This document shows positions 15,801 through 25,436 of a stretch of DNA of 64,000 nt, piece by piece. The stretch lies in contig UQGL01000004.1 of the NCBI GenBank assembly GCA_900540595.1, forward strand, positions 1-64,000, read 5' to 3'. Source of the stretch: an uncultured Oscillospiraceae bacterium. Lineage in GTDB: Bacteria; Bacillota; Clostridia; Oscillospirales; Ruminococcaceae. Position numbers and translations under genes: made by a program. The notes under the pieces were generated by a model. That model did no database searches and was not told the origin of the DNA. It saw only the letters and a program-made list of their open reading frames with translations. How positions within the stretch are numbered: position 1 is the stretch's first letter; each line of letters starts with the position of its first letter.

Positions 15801-17894
15801 ATGGCGGAGATCCGCGTATTGGACAAGCATACGGCAGAGCTGATCGCAGCGGGCGAGGTCGTGGAACGGCCGGCCTCTGTGGCAAAGGAGCTGCTGGAAA
15901 ATGCCATTGATGCGGGCGCGACCCAGATCACGCTGTCCGCTGTCCGCGGCGGCATCCAGCAGCTGCAAATCGTGGACAACGGCTCAGGCATTGAGGCAGA
16001 ATATATCGACAAGGCGTTTATCCGCCATGCCACCAGCAAGATCGCCACGGCGGAGGATCTCGGGCACATCCACACACTGGGCTTCCGCGGCGAGGCACTG
16101 GCCTCGATCGCCAGCGTGGCCCGGGTCGAGGTGCTGACCAGAACCGAGGCCGATGAGTACGCCTGCTGCTACCGCATTGAGGGCGGCGAGCCGCTGGGCA
16201 TCGAGCCGGGCGCGCGGCCGGTAGGCACGACCATCACGGTCAACGACCTGTTCTACAACACGCCTGCCCGGATGAAATTCCTCAAAAAGGACGCCAGCGA
16301 GGCGACCTTTGTGGCCGAAACCGTGCTACACACGGCGCTGTCCCACCCCGAGATCAGCTTCCGCTTCCTGCGGGATGGCAAGCAGCAGTATGTGACCCCC
16401 GGTGACGGGGATCTGCGCAGCGCTGTCTATGCTGTGCTGGGCCGTGAGTTTGCCCGCGACCTGCTGGCCGTGGACGGCGGGAGCGAATTGTACCATGTCA
16501 CTGGTCTGGTCACGCCGCCGCGTGCCTGCCGCGCCAGCCGCGGGGCACAGCATTTCTTTGTGAATGGCCGCTATGTCAAGAATCGCACGATCATGGCCGC
16601 GTTGGAAAATGCCTACAAGGGCACAATGATGCAGGGTAAGTTCCCCGGTGCCGTCCTCATGCTGGAAATGCCGCCCGACATGGTGGATGTCAATGTTCAC
16701 CCGGCCAAGACGGAGATCCGCTTTGCACGGGAGAGCGATGTCTTTGACGCAGTATACCGCGCCGTGCGCGCCGCGCTTGCGACCCCCGGCAGCGGGGAGT
16801 GCCGCTTTGCGATGGGCCACACGGCCCCCGAGCCTGAGGGAAAAAAGCCTGCGGAGGCTCCGCAGCCGTCGGCACGGCCAACCGCTGCCCCGCAGAAGAA
16901 AGGCGGCTTCACCACGCTTTCTGCAGCGGAGTATCGCGCAATGGCCGGCCTGACGGCCCCCGTGCCCGTCAGACCTCTGCCGGATGTTCTGGAGGCACAG
17001 TCTCCGCGACCGGCCTATGAGGCCGGCCCTGTGCCGAAGCCGCTGGCACCTGCCGTGCCGGTGACGCCTGTGACCGCCGATACATCCATCCCCGTGCCGC
17101 AGCCGATGCCCTACACCGCCTTGACTGATGACACGGTGCTGGATGTGCTGCCCGACATGCCGGACGAAACGCCTGCCGAAGCAGCAGCCATTCCAACGGT
17201 GGCCCCGGCACAGCCGTCCGAGCCTGACGATGCAGAAAACGCAGAAAACGAACCCCGCGCCCTGAGTGCCCTGCCGGATGCCGCTGTCCCTGAGCAGACA
17301 ACACTGGTGCCGCCGCCCCAAAGCGAGCCGCTGCGTCTTGTCGGCGAGGTGTTTAAGACCTACATCATTACGGAACGCGGCGGCGAGCTTTGCCTGATCG
17401 ACAAGCACGCCGCGCATGAGCGTATTTTGTTTGAGCAGCTTGCCAGGGACTACGGCAATGTGCCGTCCCAGATGCTGCTTGTGCCGGTGCAGGTCAACTT
17501 GACCGCTGCAGAAAAGCAGGCTGTGCTGCAGAATCTCGATCTGCTGACCGATGCGGGCATTGAGGCCGAGGACTTTGGCGGTTCGACCGTGGTTGTCCGT
17601 GCCGTGCCCGCCGATGTGGCGGTGGACGATGTCGAGGATATGCTTGTGGAGTTGGCCGCAAAGTTAGCGGACGGCGGCCGCGATGCCCTGCGGGAAAAAA
17701 CCGAGTGGGTGCTGCATTCCATCGCCTGCCGTGCCGCCATCAAGGCGGGGGACCGCACCAACGCTGCCGAGATGCTGGCGCTGGCCCAGCACATCATGGA
17801 CGGAACGGTCCCGCCGTTCTGCCCCCATGGGCGGCCCTGTGTGCTGAAAATCACCCGGAAGGAGCTGGAAAAGCAGTTTGGCCGACTTGTCTGA
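15801..17894 (+). CDS. mutL: DNA mismatch repair protein MutL (endonuclease type)
   Basis: I chose ATG 15801 (MAEIRVLDKHTAELIAAGEVV), with GGCAGGTGA upstream; a GTG at 15792 is inside that site. The GHKL ATPase has NAIDAGATQ, DNGSGIE and GFRGEAL. A Pro/Ala-rich linker (about 330-510) precedes the dimerisation domain. That domain carries DKHAAHERILFE, which fits the DQHA(x)2E(x)4E endonuclease motif with K for Q, plus ACRAAIKAG and CPHGRP, the zinc-site motifs of nicking MutL proteins. This agrees with the lack of a MutH-directed system in Firmicutes. Length is 697 residues. Confidence 0.96.
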   Translation: MAEIRVLDKHTAELIAAGEVVERPASVAKELLENAIDAGATQITLSAVRGGIQQLQIVDNGSGIEAEYIDKAFIRHATSKIATAEDLGHIHTLGFRGEALASIASVARVEVLTRTEADEYACCYRIEGGEPLGIEPGARPVGTTITVNDLFYNTPARMKFLKKDASEATFVAETVLHTALSHPEISFRFLRDGKQQYVTPGDGDLRSAVYAVLGREFARDLLAVDGGSELYHVTGLVTPPRACRASRGAQHFFVNGRYVKNRTIMAALENAYKGTMMQGKFPGAVLMLEMPPDMVDVNVHPAKTEIRFARESDVFDAVYRAVRAALATPGSGECRFAMGHTAPEPEGKKPAEAPQPSARPTAAPQKKGGFTTLSAAEYRAMAGLTAPVPVRPLPDVLEAQSPRPAYEAGPVPKPLAPAVPVTPVTADTSIPVPQPMPYTALTDDTVLDVLPDMPDETPAEAAAIPTVAPAQPSEPDDAENAENEPRALSALPDAAVPEQTTLVPPPQSEPLRLVGEVFKTYIITERGGELCLIDKHAAHERILFEQLARDYGNVPSQMLLVPVQVNLTAAEKQAVLQNLDLLTDAGIEAEDFGGSTVVVRAVPADVAVDDVEDMLVELAAKLADGGRDALREKTEWVLHSIACRAAIKAGDRTNAAEMLALAQHIMDGTVPPFCPHGRPCVLKITRKELEKQFGRLV

Positions 17895-18819
17895 ACCCCG
17901 CGTTATCGCTGTCGGCGGGCCGACAGCCAGCGGCAAGACCGCGCTGAGCGTGGCGCTGGCAAAGACCTTTGACGGCGAGATCATCAACGCCGATTCGATG
18001 CAGCTCTACAAAGGGCTGGACATAGGCACGGCAAAGCCGAGCCCGGAGGAGCAGCAGGGGATACCGCATCATCTGCTGGACTTCCTGCCGCCTGAAACAG
18101 CCTACAGTGTGGCGGATTTCACCGCTGCGGCGGATCCGCTGATCCGTGAGATATCGGGCCGCGGAAGGCTGCCCTTTGTGGTGGGCGGCACAGGGCTGTA
18201 CATTACCAGCCTGCTGAACGGTATGAGCTTTGCCCCTGAAAAGACCGACCCCGCCATCCGTGCCCGGCTGCAGGCACAGGCCGATGCGGGAGACGGTGCG
18301 GCGCTGTATGCAAGGCTGCAGCAGATCGACCCCGACTACGCAGCGCTTGTCCACCCGAACAACCTGCCCCGGGTCATCCGGGCGCTTGAGCTGTATGAGT
18401 CCACCGGCCGCAGGATGAGCGCCGAGCGGGTGAATGCCCGCGCGGCCCGGCCGCCGTACCGCTCGCTTTGTCTCTGTCTGACCTGCCGCGACCGCGCTGT
18501 GCTGTATGACCGCATCGGCCGGCGGGTCGATGCGATGATCGAAAACGGTGTGCTGGACGAGGCCCGCCGGGTGTATGAACACCGCGAGGCCTACCGCACG
18601 GCGGCACAGGCCATCGGCTACAAGGAGTTTTTTCCGTATTTTGCGGGGGAGCAGAGCCTTGCGGACTGCACCGAAAAGCTCAAGCAGGCCACCCGCAATT
18701 ATGCCAAACGGCAGCTGACCTGGTTCCGCCGCCAGAATGAGGCTGTCTGGCTGTATCTCGACGAAGAGGATGTCACCGCACGCGCCTGCGCGCTGGTGCG
18801 TGAATTTTTGCAACAGTAA
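17878..18819 (+). CDS. miaA: tRNA dimethylallyltransferase MiaA
   Basis: A 313-residue enzyme that transfers dimethylallyl from its diphosphate to A37 of tRNA, making the substrate for MiaB. Visible motifs are the P-loop GPTASGKT (14-21), INADSMQLYKGLDIGTAKP and VVGGTGLYI. The TTG start overlaps the last 17 bases of mutL (GGAAGGAGC upstream), so translation is probably coupled. The C-terminus YAKRQLTWFRRQ is typical. Together with miaB this completes the ms2i6A37 pathway within one gene block. Confidence 0.95.
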   Translation: MADLSEPRVIAVGGPTASGKTALSVALAKTFDGEIINADSMQLYKGLDIGTAKPSPEEQQGIPHHLLDFLPPETAYSVADFTAAADPLIREISGRGRLPFVVGGTGLYITSLLNGMSFAPEKTDPAIRARLQAQADAGDGAALYARLQQIDPDYAALVHPNNLPRVIRALELYESTGRRMSAERVNARAARPPYRSLCLCLTCRDRAVLYDRIGRRVDAMIENGVLDEARRVYEHREAYRTAAQAIGYKEFFPYFAGEQSLADCTEKLKQATRNYAKRQLTWFRRQNEAVWLYLDEEDVTARACALVREFLQQ

Positions 18820-18837
18820 CCGAAAGGAGCGTGTACA

Positions 18838-20067
18838 GTGAGAGAACAGCAGGACCGCCCGGCGGCCAAGAAATTTTTTCAGGCTGTCGGCCTGCTGGCG
18901 CTGGCGCTTGTCTCGGTTTATATCATTGTGCAGTGCTTTGTCATCTTCCGCCAGTCCTACAAGACCGAGACAGCCATCCGATACACGATGGCCGAGAGCG
19001 TGCGCCTGAGTGGCGTTGTCGCGTTTGACTCGGTGGATGTGGCAGGCAGCGGCAATCTGGGGTATCTGGTGCAGGACGGTGAGCGCGTGACGAACGGCAC
19101 CGTGGTCGCAGAGTGCTATACCAGCGATGAGCAGGGCGTTCAGCGCGAACGGCTTGACCGGTTGGCGCGCACCATCACGCTGCTGACCAAGTCCCAGAAC
19201 TCGACCGGCAGCGAGCTTTCCGTGCTGACCAACCAGACAAGGCAGTCCTTGTACAACCTGCTGGATAAGCTGGACACAGCCCAGTACGGCGGTATCTCCG
19301 AGGCAGAGGATAACTTTCTGCTGGCTCAGAACCGGCTGCAGATCAGCACTGGGCAGACGGCGGGCTTTTCCCAGACCATCGCGGCCCTGCAGGAGGAGTA
19401 TGACAGTCTGAAAAGCCAGCTTGACACCCTGCAGACGATCACGGCGGCAACGAACGGCTATTTCAGCAGTACGGCGGCCTCGCCATCGATCCGGGCCGAC
19501 CGGCAGGCGCTGGATGACGCTGACCCCGCCGCACTGCAGACCATGCTGCAGGAGGGCTTCCCGGCTGCTGACGCCGACCGCGCCGGGCAGATCACAACAG
19601 GCTTCAGCTGGAAATTCTACGCCGTCTGCGACCTTGACACTGCCGCCCGCTTTGAAAATGTCGGTACGGTGAAGATCAGCGTGCCCGGCAAGCAGAACAC
19701 CCCGCTTTCTGCCACAGTTGAGGAGGTGCAGACTGACAAGGACGGCGGCATTGCCAAAATCGTGCTGCAATGCCAGACCATCAACGCCGATATTCTGGGC
19801 TTCGGTCTGGAAACCGTGCAGATTGACCTCAAGACCTACGAGGGCATCCGCATCGACAAGCAGGCGCTCCACATCGTGGACGGCCAGCGCGGCGTCTATG
19901 TCAAGTACGGCAACCTGCAGCGCTTTCTGCGGATCACGACCCTGTATGAGAACGACAGCTATATCCTGATCCCCGATAACGGCAAGATCGGCACCGATAA
20001 CGAGGTGCGGCTGTATGACGAGATCATCGTGCAGGGCACAAACCTGCAGGATGGCAAACTATTATAA
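18838..20067 (+). CDS. HlyD-like membrane-anchored adaptor protein
   Basis: GTG 18838 follows AAAGGAGCGTGTACA. One membrane helix at about 13-34 precedes a large extracytoplasmic part of 370 residues. That part has a coiled-coil region (about 100-205, repeated Leu/Gln) and flanking beta-rich segments such as GYLVQDGERVTNGTVVAECY, which reads like a biotinyl-lipoyl/HlyD half motif. Membrane-fusion proteins of this class normally join an inner-membrane exporter to an outer channel, but no exporter gene is adjacent. The location between miaA and sepF suggests a link to envelope or division functions; the function is unknown. Confidence 0.65.
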   Translation: MREQQDRPAAKKFFQAVGLLALALVSVYIIVQCFVIFRQSYKTETAIRYTMAESVRLSGVVAFDSVDVAGSGNLGYLVQDGERVTNGTVVAECYTSDEQGVQRERLDRLARTITLLTKSQNSTGSELSVLTNQTRQSLYNLLDKLDTAQYGGISEAEDNFLLAQNRLQISTGQTAGFSQTIAALQEEYDSLKSQLDTLQTITAATNGYFSSTAASPSIRADRQALDDADPAALQTMLQEGFPAADADRAGQITTGFSWKFYAVCDLDTAARFENVGTVKISVPGKQNTPLSATVEEVQTDKDGGIAKIVLQCQTINADILGFGLETVQIDLKTYEGIRIDKQALHIVDGQRGVYVKYGNLQRFLRITTLYENDSYILIPDNGKIGTDNEVRLYDEIIVQGTNLQDGKLL

Positions 20068-20097
20068 CGAAAATACGGGCTTTTGTATTGACAAGAG

Positions 20098-20126
20098 TAC
20101 CAAAAAAGAAGATAATATTTAATGTA
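20098..20126 (+). promoter_or_regulatory. Promoter of the sepF-ylmH-divIVA group
   Basis: A consensus TTGACA (20098-20103), 17-base spacer and GATAAT (20121-20126) lie in the 120-base gap before sepF. Confidence 0.8.
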
Positions 20127-20187
20127 TATCGCTGTAGCAGTGTACTGACCGTGAACAGTGCATAGTTTTTAAAGGAGTTTTACGACC

Positions 20188-20640
20188 ATGTCCATGTTTG
20201 ACAGTTTGAAAAGTAAACTCGGTATCGATTCCGAAGCAGAATCCTATGTGGACGATACCGAAGACGAAATCTTCCCCGGCGGGCAGGGCGGCGCTGCGGC
20301 GCAGGGCTACACCCAGCAGGAGGTCAAGCAGCACAGCAATAAGGTCGTGAATATCAATGCAACGACCCAGCTGCAGGTCGTTCTGGTCAAGCCGGAACGC
20401 TTTGAGGATGCCTCCGCCATTGCAGATCAGCTCAACGCCAAGCATACGGTGGTGCTGAATCTCGAGTCCACCGGCAAGGAGATCTCCCGCCGCCTGATCG
20501 ACTTTTTGTCCGGCGTGGCCTACGCCAACAACGGCCAGATCAAGCGTGTGGCGACCAGCACCTTCATCATTACGCCGTACAATGTCGATATTATGGGTGA
20601 CCTGATCGGCGAGTTGGAGAATAACGGTGTATTCTTCTGA
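20188..20640 (+). CDS. sepF: Cell division protein SepF
   Basis: A 150-residue protein, ATG 20188 with AAAGGAG upstream. SepF binds FtsZ and tethers it to the membrane, polymerising into rings. The N-terminus MSMFDSLKSKLGI is a short amphipathic membrane-binding helix; residues about 20-50 are a flexible acidic/glutamine-rich linker. The core (52-145) is the SepF fold: VVNINATTQLQVVLVKPERFEDA, a helix RRLIDFLSGVAYAN, and ATSTFIITPYNV. It is followed by ylmH with a 14-base overlap and then divIVA, the classical division cluster order. Confidence 0.95.
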   Translation: MSMFDSLKSKLGIDSEAESYVDDTEDEIFPGGQGGAAAQGYTQQEVKQHSNKVVNINATTQLQVVLVKPERFEDASAIADQLNAKHTVVLNLESTGKEISRRLIDFLSGVAYANNGQIKRVATSTFIITPYNVDIMGDLIGELENNGVFF

Positions 20641-21436
20641 TACAGCCGACACAGCCCCGGCAGTCCGCGGCTTTGTGCCGCCCCAGAACGATGATGAGCG
20701 CCGTCTGATGCGCCGCGTTGAGGAGCTGTGCCGCGTCTGCGAAAGCCGTGGTATCCCGCGCTATACGGGCTTTCTCTCCGACCGGGAGCAGAGTCTGGCG
20801 CAGGCCGCCTGCAACAGGGCTGGGTGCAGCTGCATCCGCTTTTGGGGCGGGTTTGACGGCGCGGAGCGAAAGGTCCTCTGCATAGAGCCGCCCGAGGCCT
20901 GGCAGGAGGAGCCGCTCGCGTATCTGCAGTTTACCGCCTGCGGCGATAAGCTGCCGACACACCGCGATTATCTCGGCTCGATCCTTGGCCTGGGGCTGGA
21001 GCGCGCCTGTGTGGGAGACCTTTTGGCAGACACGGAAAAGCCTGATACCTTTTACGCTGTTGTTCTGGCAGATAAGCAGGAGTTTATTCGCACCGAGCTG
21101 ACGAGCGCGGGACATTGCACCGTACACACCGAATGTGCCGACGCGCTGCCCGCCCATCTTTTGGAAAGCCGCGAGCGTGCCCTGCAGCAGGCCACTGTGC
21201 CGTCCCTGCGGGCCGATGCGGTGCTGGCCGTGATGCTGCATACCTCCCGTACCCGCGCGGCAGAATATATTGCTGCGGGCCGTGTGGAGATCAACCATCT
21301 GCCGCTGAAGGCCGCCCACGAGACCGCCTATGCCGAGGATATCTTCACGGTGCGGGGTGTGGGCCGCTTCAGGCTGGCGGCCGTCGGCGGCAAAAGCCGC
21401 AAGGACCGCCTGTTTATATCCTTTTATCAATACTGA
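20627..21436 (+). CDS. ylmH: S4-domain RNA-binding protein YlmH
   Basis: GTG 20627 lies inside sepF. The 269-residue protein has an N-terminal domain (about 1-170) with LMRRVEELCRVCESRGIPRYTGFLSDREQSLA, and an S4 RNA-binding domain (about 180-245) including LRADAVLAVMLHTSRTRAAEYIAAGRVEINH. YlmH is conserved beside sepF and divIVA in Gram-positive bacteria; work in Bacillus links it to rescue of stalled ribosomes. Its link to division is mainly through gene position. Confidence 0.9.
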   Translation: MYSSDTADTAPAVRGFVPPQNDDERRLMRRVEELCRVCESRGIPRYTGFLSDREQSLAQAACNRAGCSCIRFWGGFDGAERKVLCIEPPEAWQEEPLAYLQFTACGDKLPTHRDYLGSILGLGLERACVGDLLADTEKPDTFYAVVLADKQEFIRTELTSAGHCTVHTECADALPAHLLESRERALQQATVPSLRADAVLAVMLHTSRTRAAEYIAAGRVEINHLPLKAAHETAYAEDIFTVRGVGRFRLAAVGGKSRKDRLFISFYQY

Positions 21437-21447
21437 GCGCATGATCT

Positions 21448-21493
21448 GCCCGCGGAACGCCGCGGGCCGGGAATAACGGGGCGTAAAGCCCCG
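21448..21493 (+). other. Two tight hairpins between ylmH and divIVA
   Basis: GCCCGCGG/CCGCGGGC (21448-21455, 21460-21467) and CGGGGC/GCCCCG (21477-21482, 21488-21493) can fold. There is no T run, so they are not standard terminators. They could tune mRNA stability upstream of divIVA. Confidence 0.5.
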
Positions 21494-21510
21494 CATACAG
21501 GAGGAAAGTC

Positions 21511-22467
21511 ATGATCTCATCTGAGGATGTCCGCCGCGTAACGTTTGAAAAAGCGTTTCAGGGCTATCGCCGCGACGATGTGGACGATTATCTCAAGCAG
21601 GTGGCCCAGAGCATGGATGAGCTGGCCGCCCAGAACGATGATCTCCAGAAAAAGCTGGTTGTGCTGGCCCAGCGCATCGACCAGTACCGTGCCGAGGAGG
21701 ATACGCTGCGCACCACGATGATCAATGCCCAGCGTCTGGGTGAAAATGTCATCCGTGAGGCCAAGCAGAAGGCGGCCGAGATCATACGCACCGCCAATAT
21801 CAAGGCTGAGGACCGCGAGCAGCGCTCCCGCGATGATGTCGAGCTGGCCAAGCAGGAGATCGTCACGCTGAAAAGCGAGGCCGACAGCTTCAAGCGCTCG
21901 CTGATCGAGATGTACCGCAAGCATATCAACCTTATCAATAAGCTGCCTGATTACACCCCGCAGCCCGAGGATGCGCCGGCCCGCCCGGCCCAGCCTGCGG
22001 CCGAGCCTGTGCAGGCCCCGGTTCAGACGGCAGCCCCGGTTGAGCAGCCTGTCATGGCGGCGGAGCCTGCTTATACACCGCCCGCTCCCCAGCCTGCGGC
22101 CGAGCCTGCCCCGGCCCCGGTGCAGGAGACGGCATACTATGAGGAGCCTGCCTCGCAGCCTGCAGCCGAGCCGCTGCGCCCTGCGGCGGAAAAGGTGGAT
22201 ACAGTGGAGTTTGCCATCGCGCCCCACCCCGAGGAGCCGGAGGAACCGGCCCCGGTGCCCGAAATGGAAGCCCCGGCCATAGATGAGACGCGCTTTCAGG
22301 ATGTCTCCGGCCTGTATGATGAGCCGGAGGCCAAGCCGGTGCGCCGTACCCGCAAGACGGGCACTGCGGCCAAACGCACCACCCGCAAAAAAGTAAGTGC
22401 CGAACCGCAGGAGGAGTTGAACTCCCCGGCGTTCGATAACTTTGAAGGCGTTGACTTTGACAGCTGA
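21511..22467 (+). CDS. divIVA: DivIVA-family division/polarity protein
   Basis: ATG 21511 follows AGGAGGAAAGTC. The N-terminus DVRRVTFEKAFQGYRRDDVDDYLKQV is the DivIVA membrane-curvature domain. A coiled coil runs from about 40 to 145. The rest (about 150-318) is a low-complexity Pro/Ala/Glu tail with repeats such as QPAAEP and a basic patch VRRTRKTGTAAKRTTRKK near the end. DivIVA collects at curved membranes such as the septum and poles. The tail makes this protein much longer than the 160-residue Bacillus form; its role is unknown. Confidence 0.92.
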   Translation: MISSEDVRRVTFEKAFQGYRRDDVDDYLKQVAQSMDELAAQNDDLQKKLVVLAQRIDQYRAEEDTLRTTMINAQRLGENVIREAKQKAAEIIRTANIKAEDREQRSRDDVELAKQEIVTLKSEADSFKRSLIEMYRKHINLINKLPDYTPQPEDAPARPAQPAAEPVQAPVQTAAPVEQPVMAAEPAYTPPAPQPAAEPAPAPVQETAYYEEPASQPAAEPLRPAAEKVDTVEFAIAPHPEEPEEPAPVPEMEAPAIDETRFQDVSGLYDEPEAKPVRRTRKTGTAAKRTTRKKVSAEPQEELNSPAFDNFEGVDFDS

Positions 22468-22595
22468 CGCTGAAAGAATCCATAGAGGGCAGCCCCGCGC
22501 AATGTCGGCCCGGCGGGCGTTAAGCAGCGCTTCACCAGCGCTTGACAGCAGGCGGGATTGCCATCAATCCAAAAAATAGAGGAGAGTAGGAAACC

Positions 22596-25370
22596 TTGGC
22601 GCAGAACTACAACGACACCATCCATAAGATGCAGACCCCGTTTGAAATGCGGGCCGGTCTGCCGAAGAAAGAGCCCAAGATGCTCGAGGACTGGGAGAAC
22701 AACCATGTCTATGAGCAGATGATCAAGAACAACGAGGGCAAGCCGCAGTACATCCTGCATGACGGCCCTCCGTATGCCAACGGCAACATCCACATGGGCA
22801 CCGCGCTCAACAAGATCATCAAGGACATCATCATCCGCTATAAGAATATGACCGGCTTTGAGGCACCCTATGTGCCCGGCTACGATACCCACGGTCTGCC
22901 TATCGAGCTGAAGGCGCTGAGCTCTCTCGGCGATAAGAAGGCGGGTGTCTCCAAGCTTGAGCTGCGCAAGATCTGCAAGGAGTTCGCCACCGAGCATATT
23001 GATGTGATGAACTCTCAGTTCAAGCGTCTGGGCGTGCAGGGCGACTTTGAGAACCCCTACCTGACCCTGCGCCCCGAGTTTGAGGCCCGTCAGGTCGAGA
23101 TCTTCGGCGAGATGGCCAAGAAGGGCTACATCTACAAGGGTATGAAGGCTGTCTACTGGTGCCCCGAGGATCGCACCGCGCTGGCCGAGGCTGAGATCGA
23201 GTATGCTGAGGACGAGTGCGATTCCATCTATGTCCGCTTTAAGCTGACCGATGACCCCAACGGCGTGTTGGCCAAGCACAACATCCCGCTGGACAAGGCA
23301 TGGATCGTCATCTGGACCACGACCACATGGACATTGCCCGCCAATGTGGCTACCTGCCTGAACCCCAACCTTGAGTACGCCTTCGTCAAGATTGGCGATG
23401 CTTACCACATCATGGCCGCCGGTCTGGTCGAGTCCACGATGAAGGGCTGCCATATCGATGAGTATGAGGTCCTGCCGGAGACTGTCCTCGGCAGCGAGCT
23501 GGAGCTGATGCAGTATCAGCATCCGTTCCTTGACCGCAAGGGTCTTGTCATCCTCGGTGACCATGTCACACTGGAAGGCGGCACCGGCTGTGTCCATACC
23601 GCACCCGGCCATGGTGTCGAGGACTTTGAGGTCTGCGTCAACCATTACCCGCAGGTGCCTGTGGTTGTCCCTGTGGACGACGCCGGCCGTCTGACCGCCG
23701 AGGCAGGCGAGAAGTTCGCAGGCCTCAAGGTCTGGGATGCCAACAAGGTCATTCTGGAGCATATCAAGGAGAGCGGCCACCTGATGGGTGTACAGCACAT
23801 CACCCACCAGTACCCGCATTGCTGGCGCTGCCATCATCCCATCATCTTCCGCGCGACCGAGCAGTGGTTCTGCTCCATCGACGCCTTCAAGGAGGATGTC
23901 TACAAGGCCATTGATAATGTGAAGTGGCAGCCCGCCTGGGGCCATGACCGCATGGCCGGCATGGTCCGCGACCGCAGCGACTGGTGCATCAGCCGCCAGC
24001 GCGTCTGGGGCGTTCCCATCCCGGTATTCTACTGCAAGAAGTGCGGCAAGTACCACATCACCGATGCCTCCATCAAGGCTGTCTCCGACCTGTTCCGCAA
24101 GGAGGGCAGCGATGCCTGGTACAAGTATGATGCCAATGACATCATGCCCAAGACCGAGGTCTGCGAGTGCGGCGCCGCCGACTGGGAGAAGGATCCCGAC
24201 ATCATGGATGTCTGGTTTGACTCCGGCTCCACCTGGAGCGCTGTCTGCCGTGAGCGTCCCGAGCTGCGCTGGCCCGTGGATATGTATATGGAGGGCGCCG
24301 ACCAGTTCCGCGGCTGGTTCCAGTCCAGCCTGCTGACCTGTGTTGCCACTCAGGGCATTGCCCCCTACAAGGAGGTTCTGTGCCACGGCTGGGTCGTGGA
24401 TGAGAAGGGCAAGCAGATGCACAAATCCGCCGGCAACGGCGTGGAGCCCAGTGAGATCATCCGTGACTACGGTGCCGACATCATCCGCCTGTGGGTCGCC
24501 TCCAGCGATTACACCGTTGATGTCCGCGCCGGCAAGGAGATCTTCCGCCAGCTGTCCGAGGCCTACCGCAAGATGCGCAATACTGCCCGCTTCATGCTGG
24601 GCAACATCAACGACTTTGATCCTGCCAAGGATATGGTTGCCGATGACCAGCTGTTTGAGATCGACCGCTGGGCGCTGGAGGCCTGCAATAAGCTGACCGC
24701 CAACCTGCGCGATGCCTATGACCACTATGATTTCAGCCGCGCCTACCACGCACTGTACAACTTCTGCGTCATTGATATGTCCAACTTCTACATGGATGTC
24801 ATCAAGGACCGCCTGTACTGCGCGGATGACCATGCGCGCCGCTGCGCACAGACTGCACTGTACCGCATTCTGGTGGACTTCACGAAGCTGCTGGCACCCA
24901 TCCTCTGCTTTACCAGTCAGGAGATCTGGAGCTATGTGCCGAAGCTGCCCGGTATGAAGGACTATGTGGTCTTTGAGCAGATGCCCGAGGCCAAGCCCGC
25001 TGCCGATGATGCCTTTACCGCCAAGTGGGATCGCATCATGGCGATCCGCGATGATGTGAAGAAGGTTCTGGAGCAGGCCCGTGCCGATAAGGTTATCGGC
25101 TCTGCACTGGAGGCCGGTCTGACGCTGTACTGCAGCAAGGAGGTCTACGACTTCCTGAATGCCATCCCGATGGATGAGCTGGCCGACCTGTTCATCGTCT
25201 CCCATGTCGAGCTGGTCGAGGGTGAAGGCGGTGTCAAGGGTCTGGTTGAGGGTCTCGGCGTCAGCGCCGCCCACGCCGCCGGCAACAAGTGCCTGCGCTG
25301 CTGGAAGTATGACACCTCCGTTGGTGAGGATGGTCTCTGCCCGCGCTGCGCTAAGGTTCTGAAGCTGTAA
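22596..25370 (+). CDS. ileS: Isoleucyl-tRNA synthetase
   Basis: TTG 22596 after GAGGAGAGTAGGAAACC begins MAQNYNDTIHK. The 924-residue class I synthetase has a HIGH-type motif HMGT (66-69), an editing domain in the middle (about 200-390), QMHKS as the KMSKS motif (607-611) and a C-terminal zinc cluster (C899, C902, C915, C918: CLRC...CPRC). It charges tRNA-Ile with isoleucine in the cytosol. Unlike many Firmicute ileS genes, the 128 bases before it show no T-box sequence (no GGTGGTACCACG-like element), so regulation is not evident. A terminator follows. Confidence 0.96.
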   Translation: MAQNYNDTIHKMQTPFEMRAGLPKKEPKMLEDWENNHVYEQMIKNNEGKPQYILHDGPPYANGNIHMGTALNKIIKDIIIRYKNMTGFEAPYVPGYDTHGLPIELKALSSLGDKKAGVSKLELRKICKEFATEHIDVMNSQFKRLGVQGDFENPYLTLRPEFEARQVEIFGEMAKKGYIYKGMKAVYWCPEDRTALAEAEIEYAEDECDSIYVRFKLTDDPNGVLAKHNIPLDKAWIVIWTTTTWTLPANVATCLNPNLEYAFVKIGDAYHIMAAGLVESTMKGCHIDEYEVLPETVLGSELELMQYQHPFLDRKGLVILGDHVTLEGGTGCVHTAPGHGVEDFEVCVNHYPQVPVVVPVDDAGRLTAEAGEKFAGLKVWDANKVILEHIKESGHLMGVQHITHQYPHCWRCHHPIIFRATEQWFCSIDAFKEDVYKAIDNVKWQPAWGHDRMAGMVRDRSDWCISRQRVWGVPIPVFYCKKCGKYHITDASIKAVSDLFRKEGSDAWYKYDANDIMPKTEVCECGAADWEKDPDIMDVWFDSGSTWSAVCRERPELRWPVDMYMEGADQFRGWFQSSLLTCVATQGIAPYKEVLCHGWVVDEKGKQMHKSAGNGVEPSEIIRDYGADIIRLWVASSDYTVDVRAGKEIFRQLSEAYRKMRNTARFMLGNINDFDPAKDMVADDQLFEIDRWALEACNKLTANLRDAYDHYDFSRAYHALYNFCVIDMSNFYMDVIKDRLYCADDHARRCAQTALYRILVDFTKLLAPILCFTSQEIWSYVPKLPGMKDYVVFEQMPEAKPAADDAFTAKWDRIMAIRDDVKKVLEQARADKVIGSALEAGLTLYCSKEVYDFLNAIPMDELADLFIVSHVELVEGEGGVKGLVEGLGVSAAHAAGNKCLRCWKYDTSVGEDGLCPRCAKVLKL

Positions 25371-25384
25371 ATTTACTCTGCCGT

Positions 25385-25421
25385 CAGCGGTGCTTATACG
25401 CGTAAGCACCGCTGATTTTTT
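25385..25421 (+). terminator. Terminator after ileS
   Basis: CAGCGGTGCTTA (25385-25396) and TAAGCACCGCTG (25403-25414) pair over 12 bases, followed by ATTTTTT. Confidence 0.9.
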
Positions 25422-25436
25422 CGGATAAGGTGTTGT

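Noticed and set aside
21448..21493. Hairpins after ylmH as a terminator.
   Set aside because: No T run follows either stem, and divIVA continues in the same direction, so I listed them only as hairpins.
22468..22595. Possible T-box before ileS.
   Set aside because: I found no T-box core sequence and no terminator/antiterminator pair in the 128 bases. Only a small self-complementary AGCGCT pair is present.
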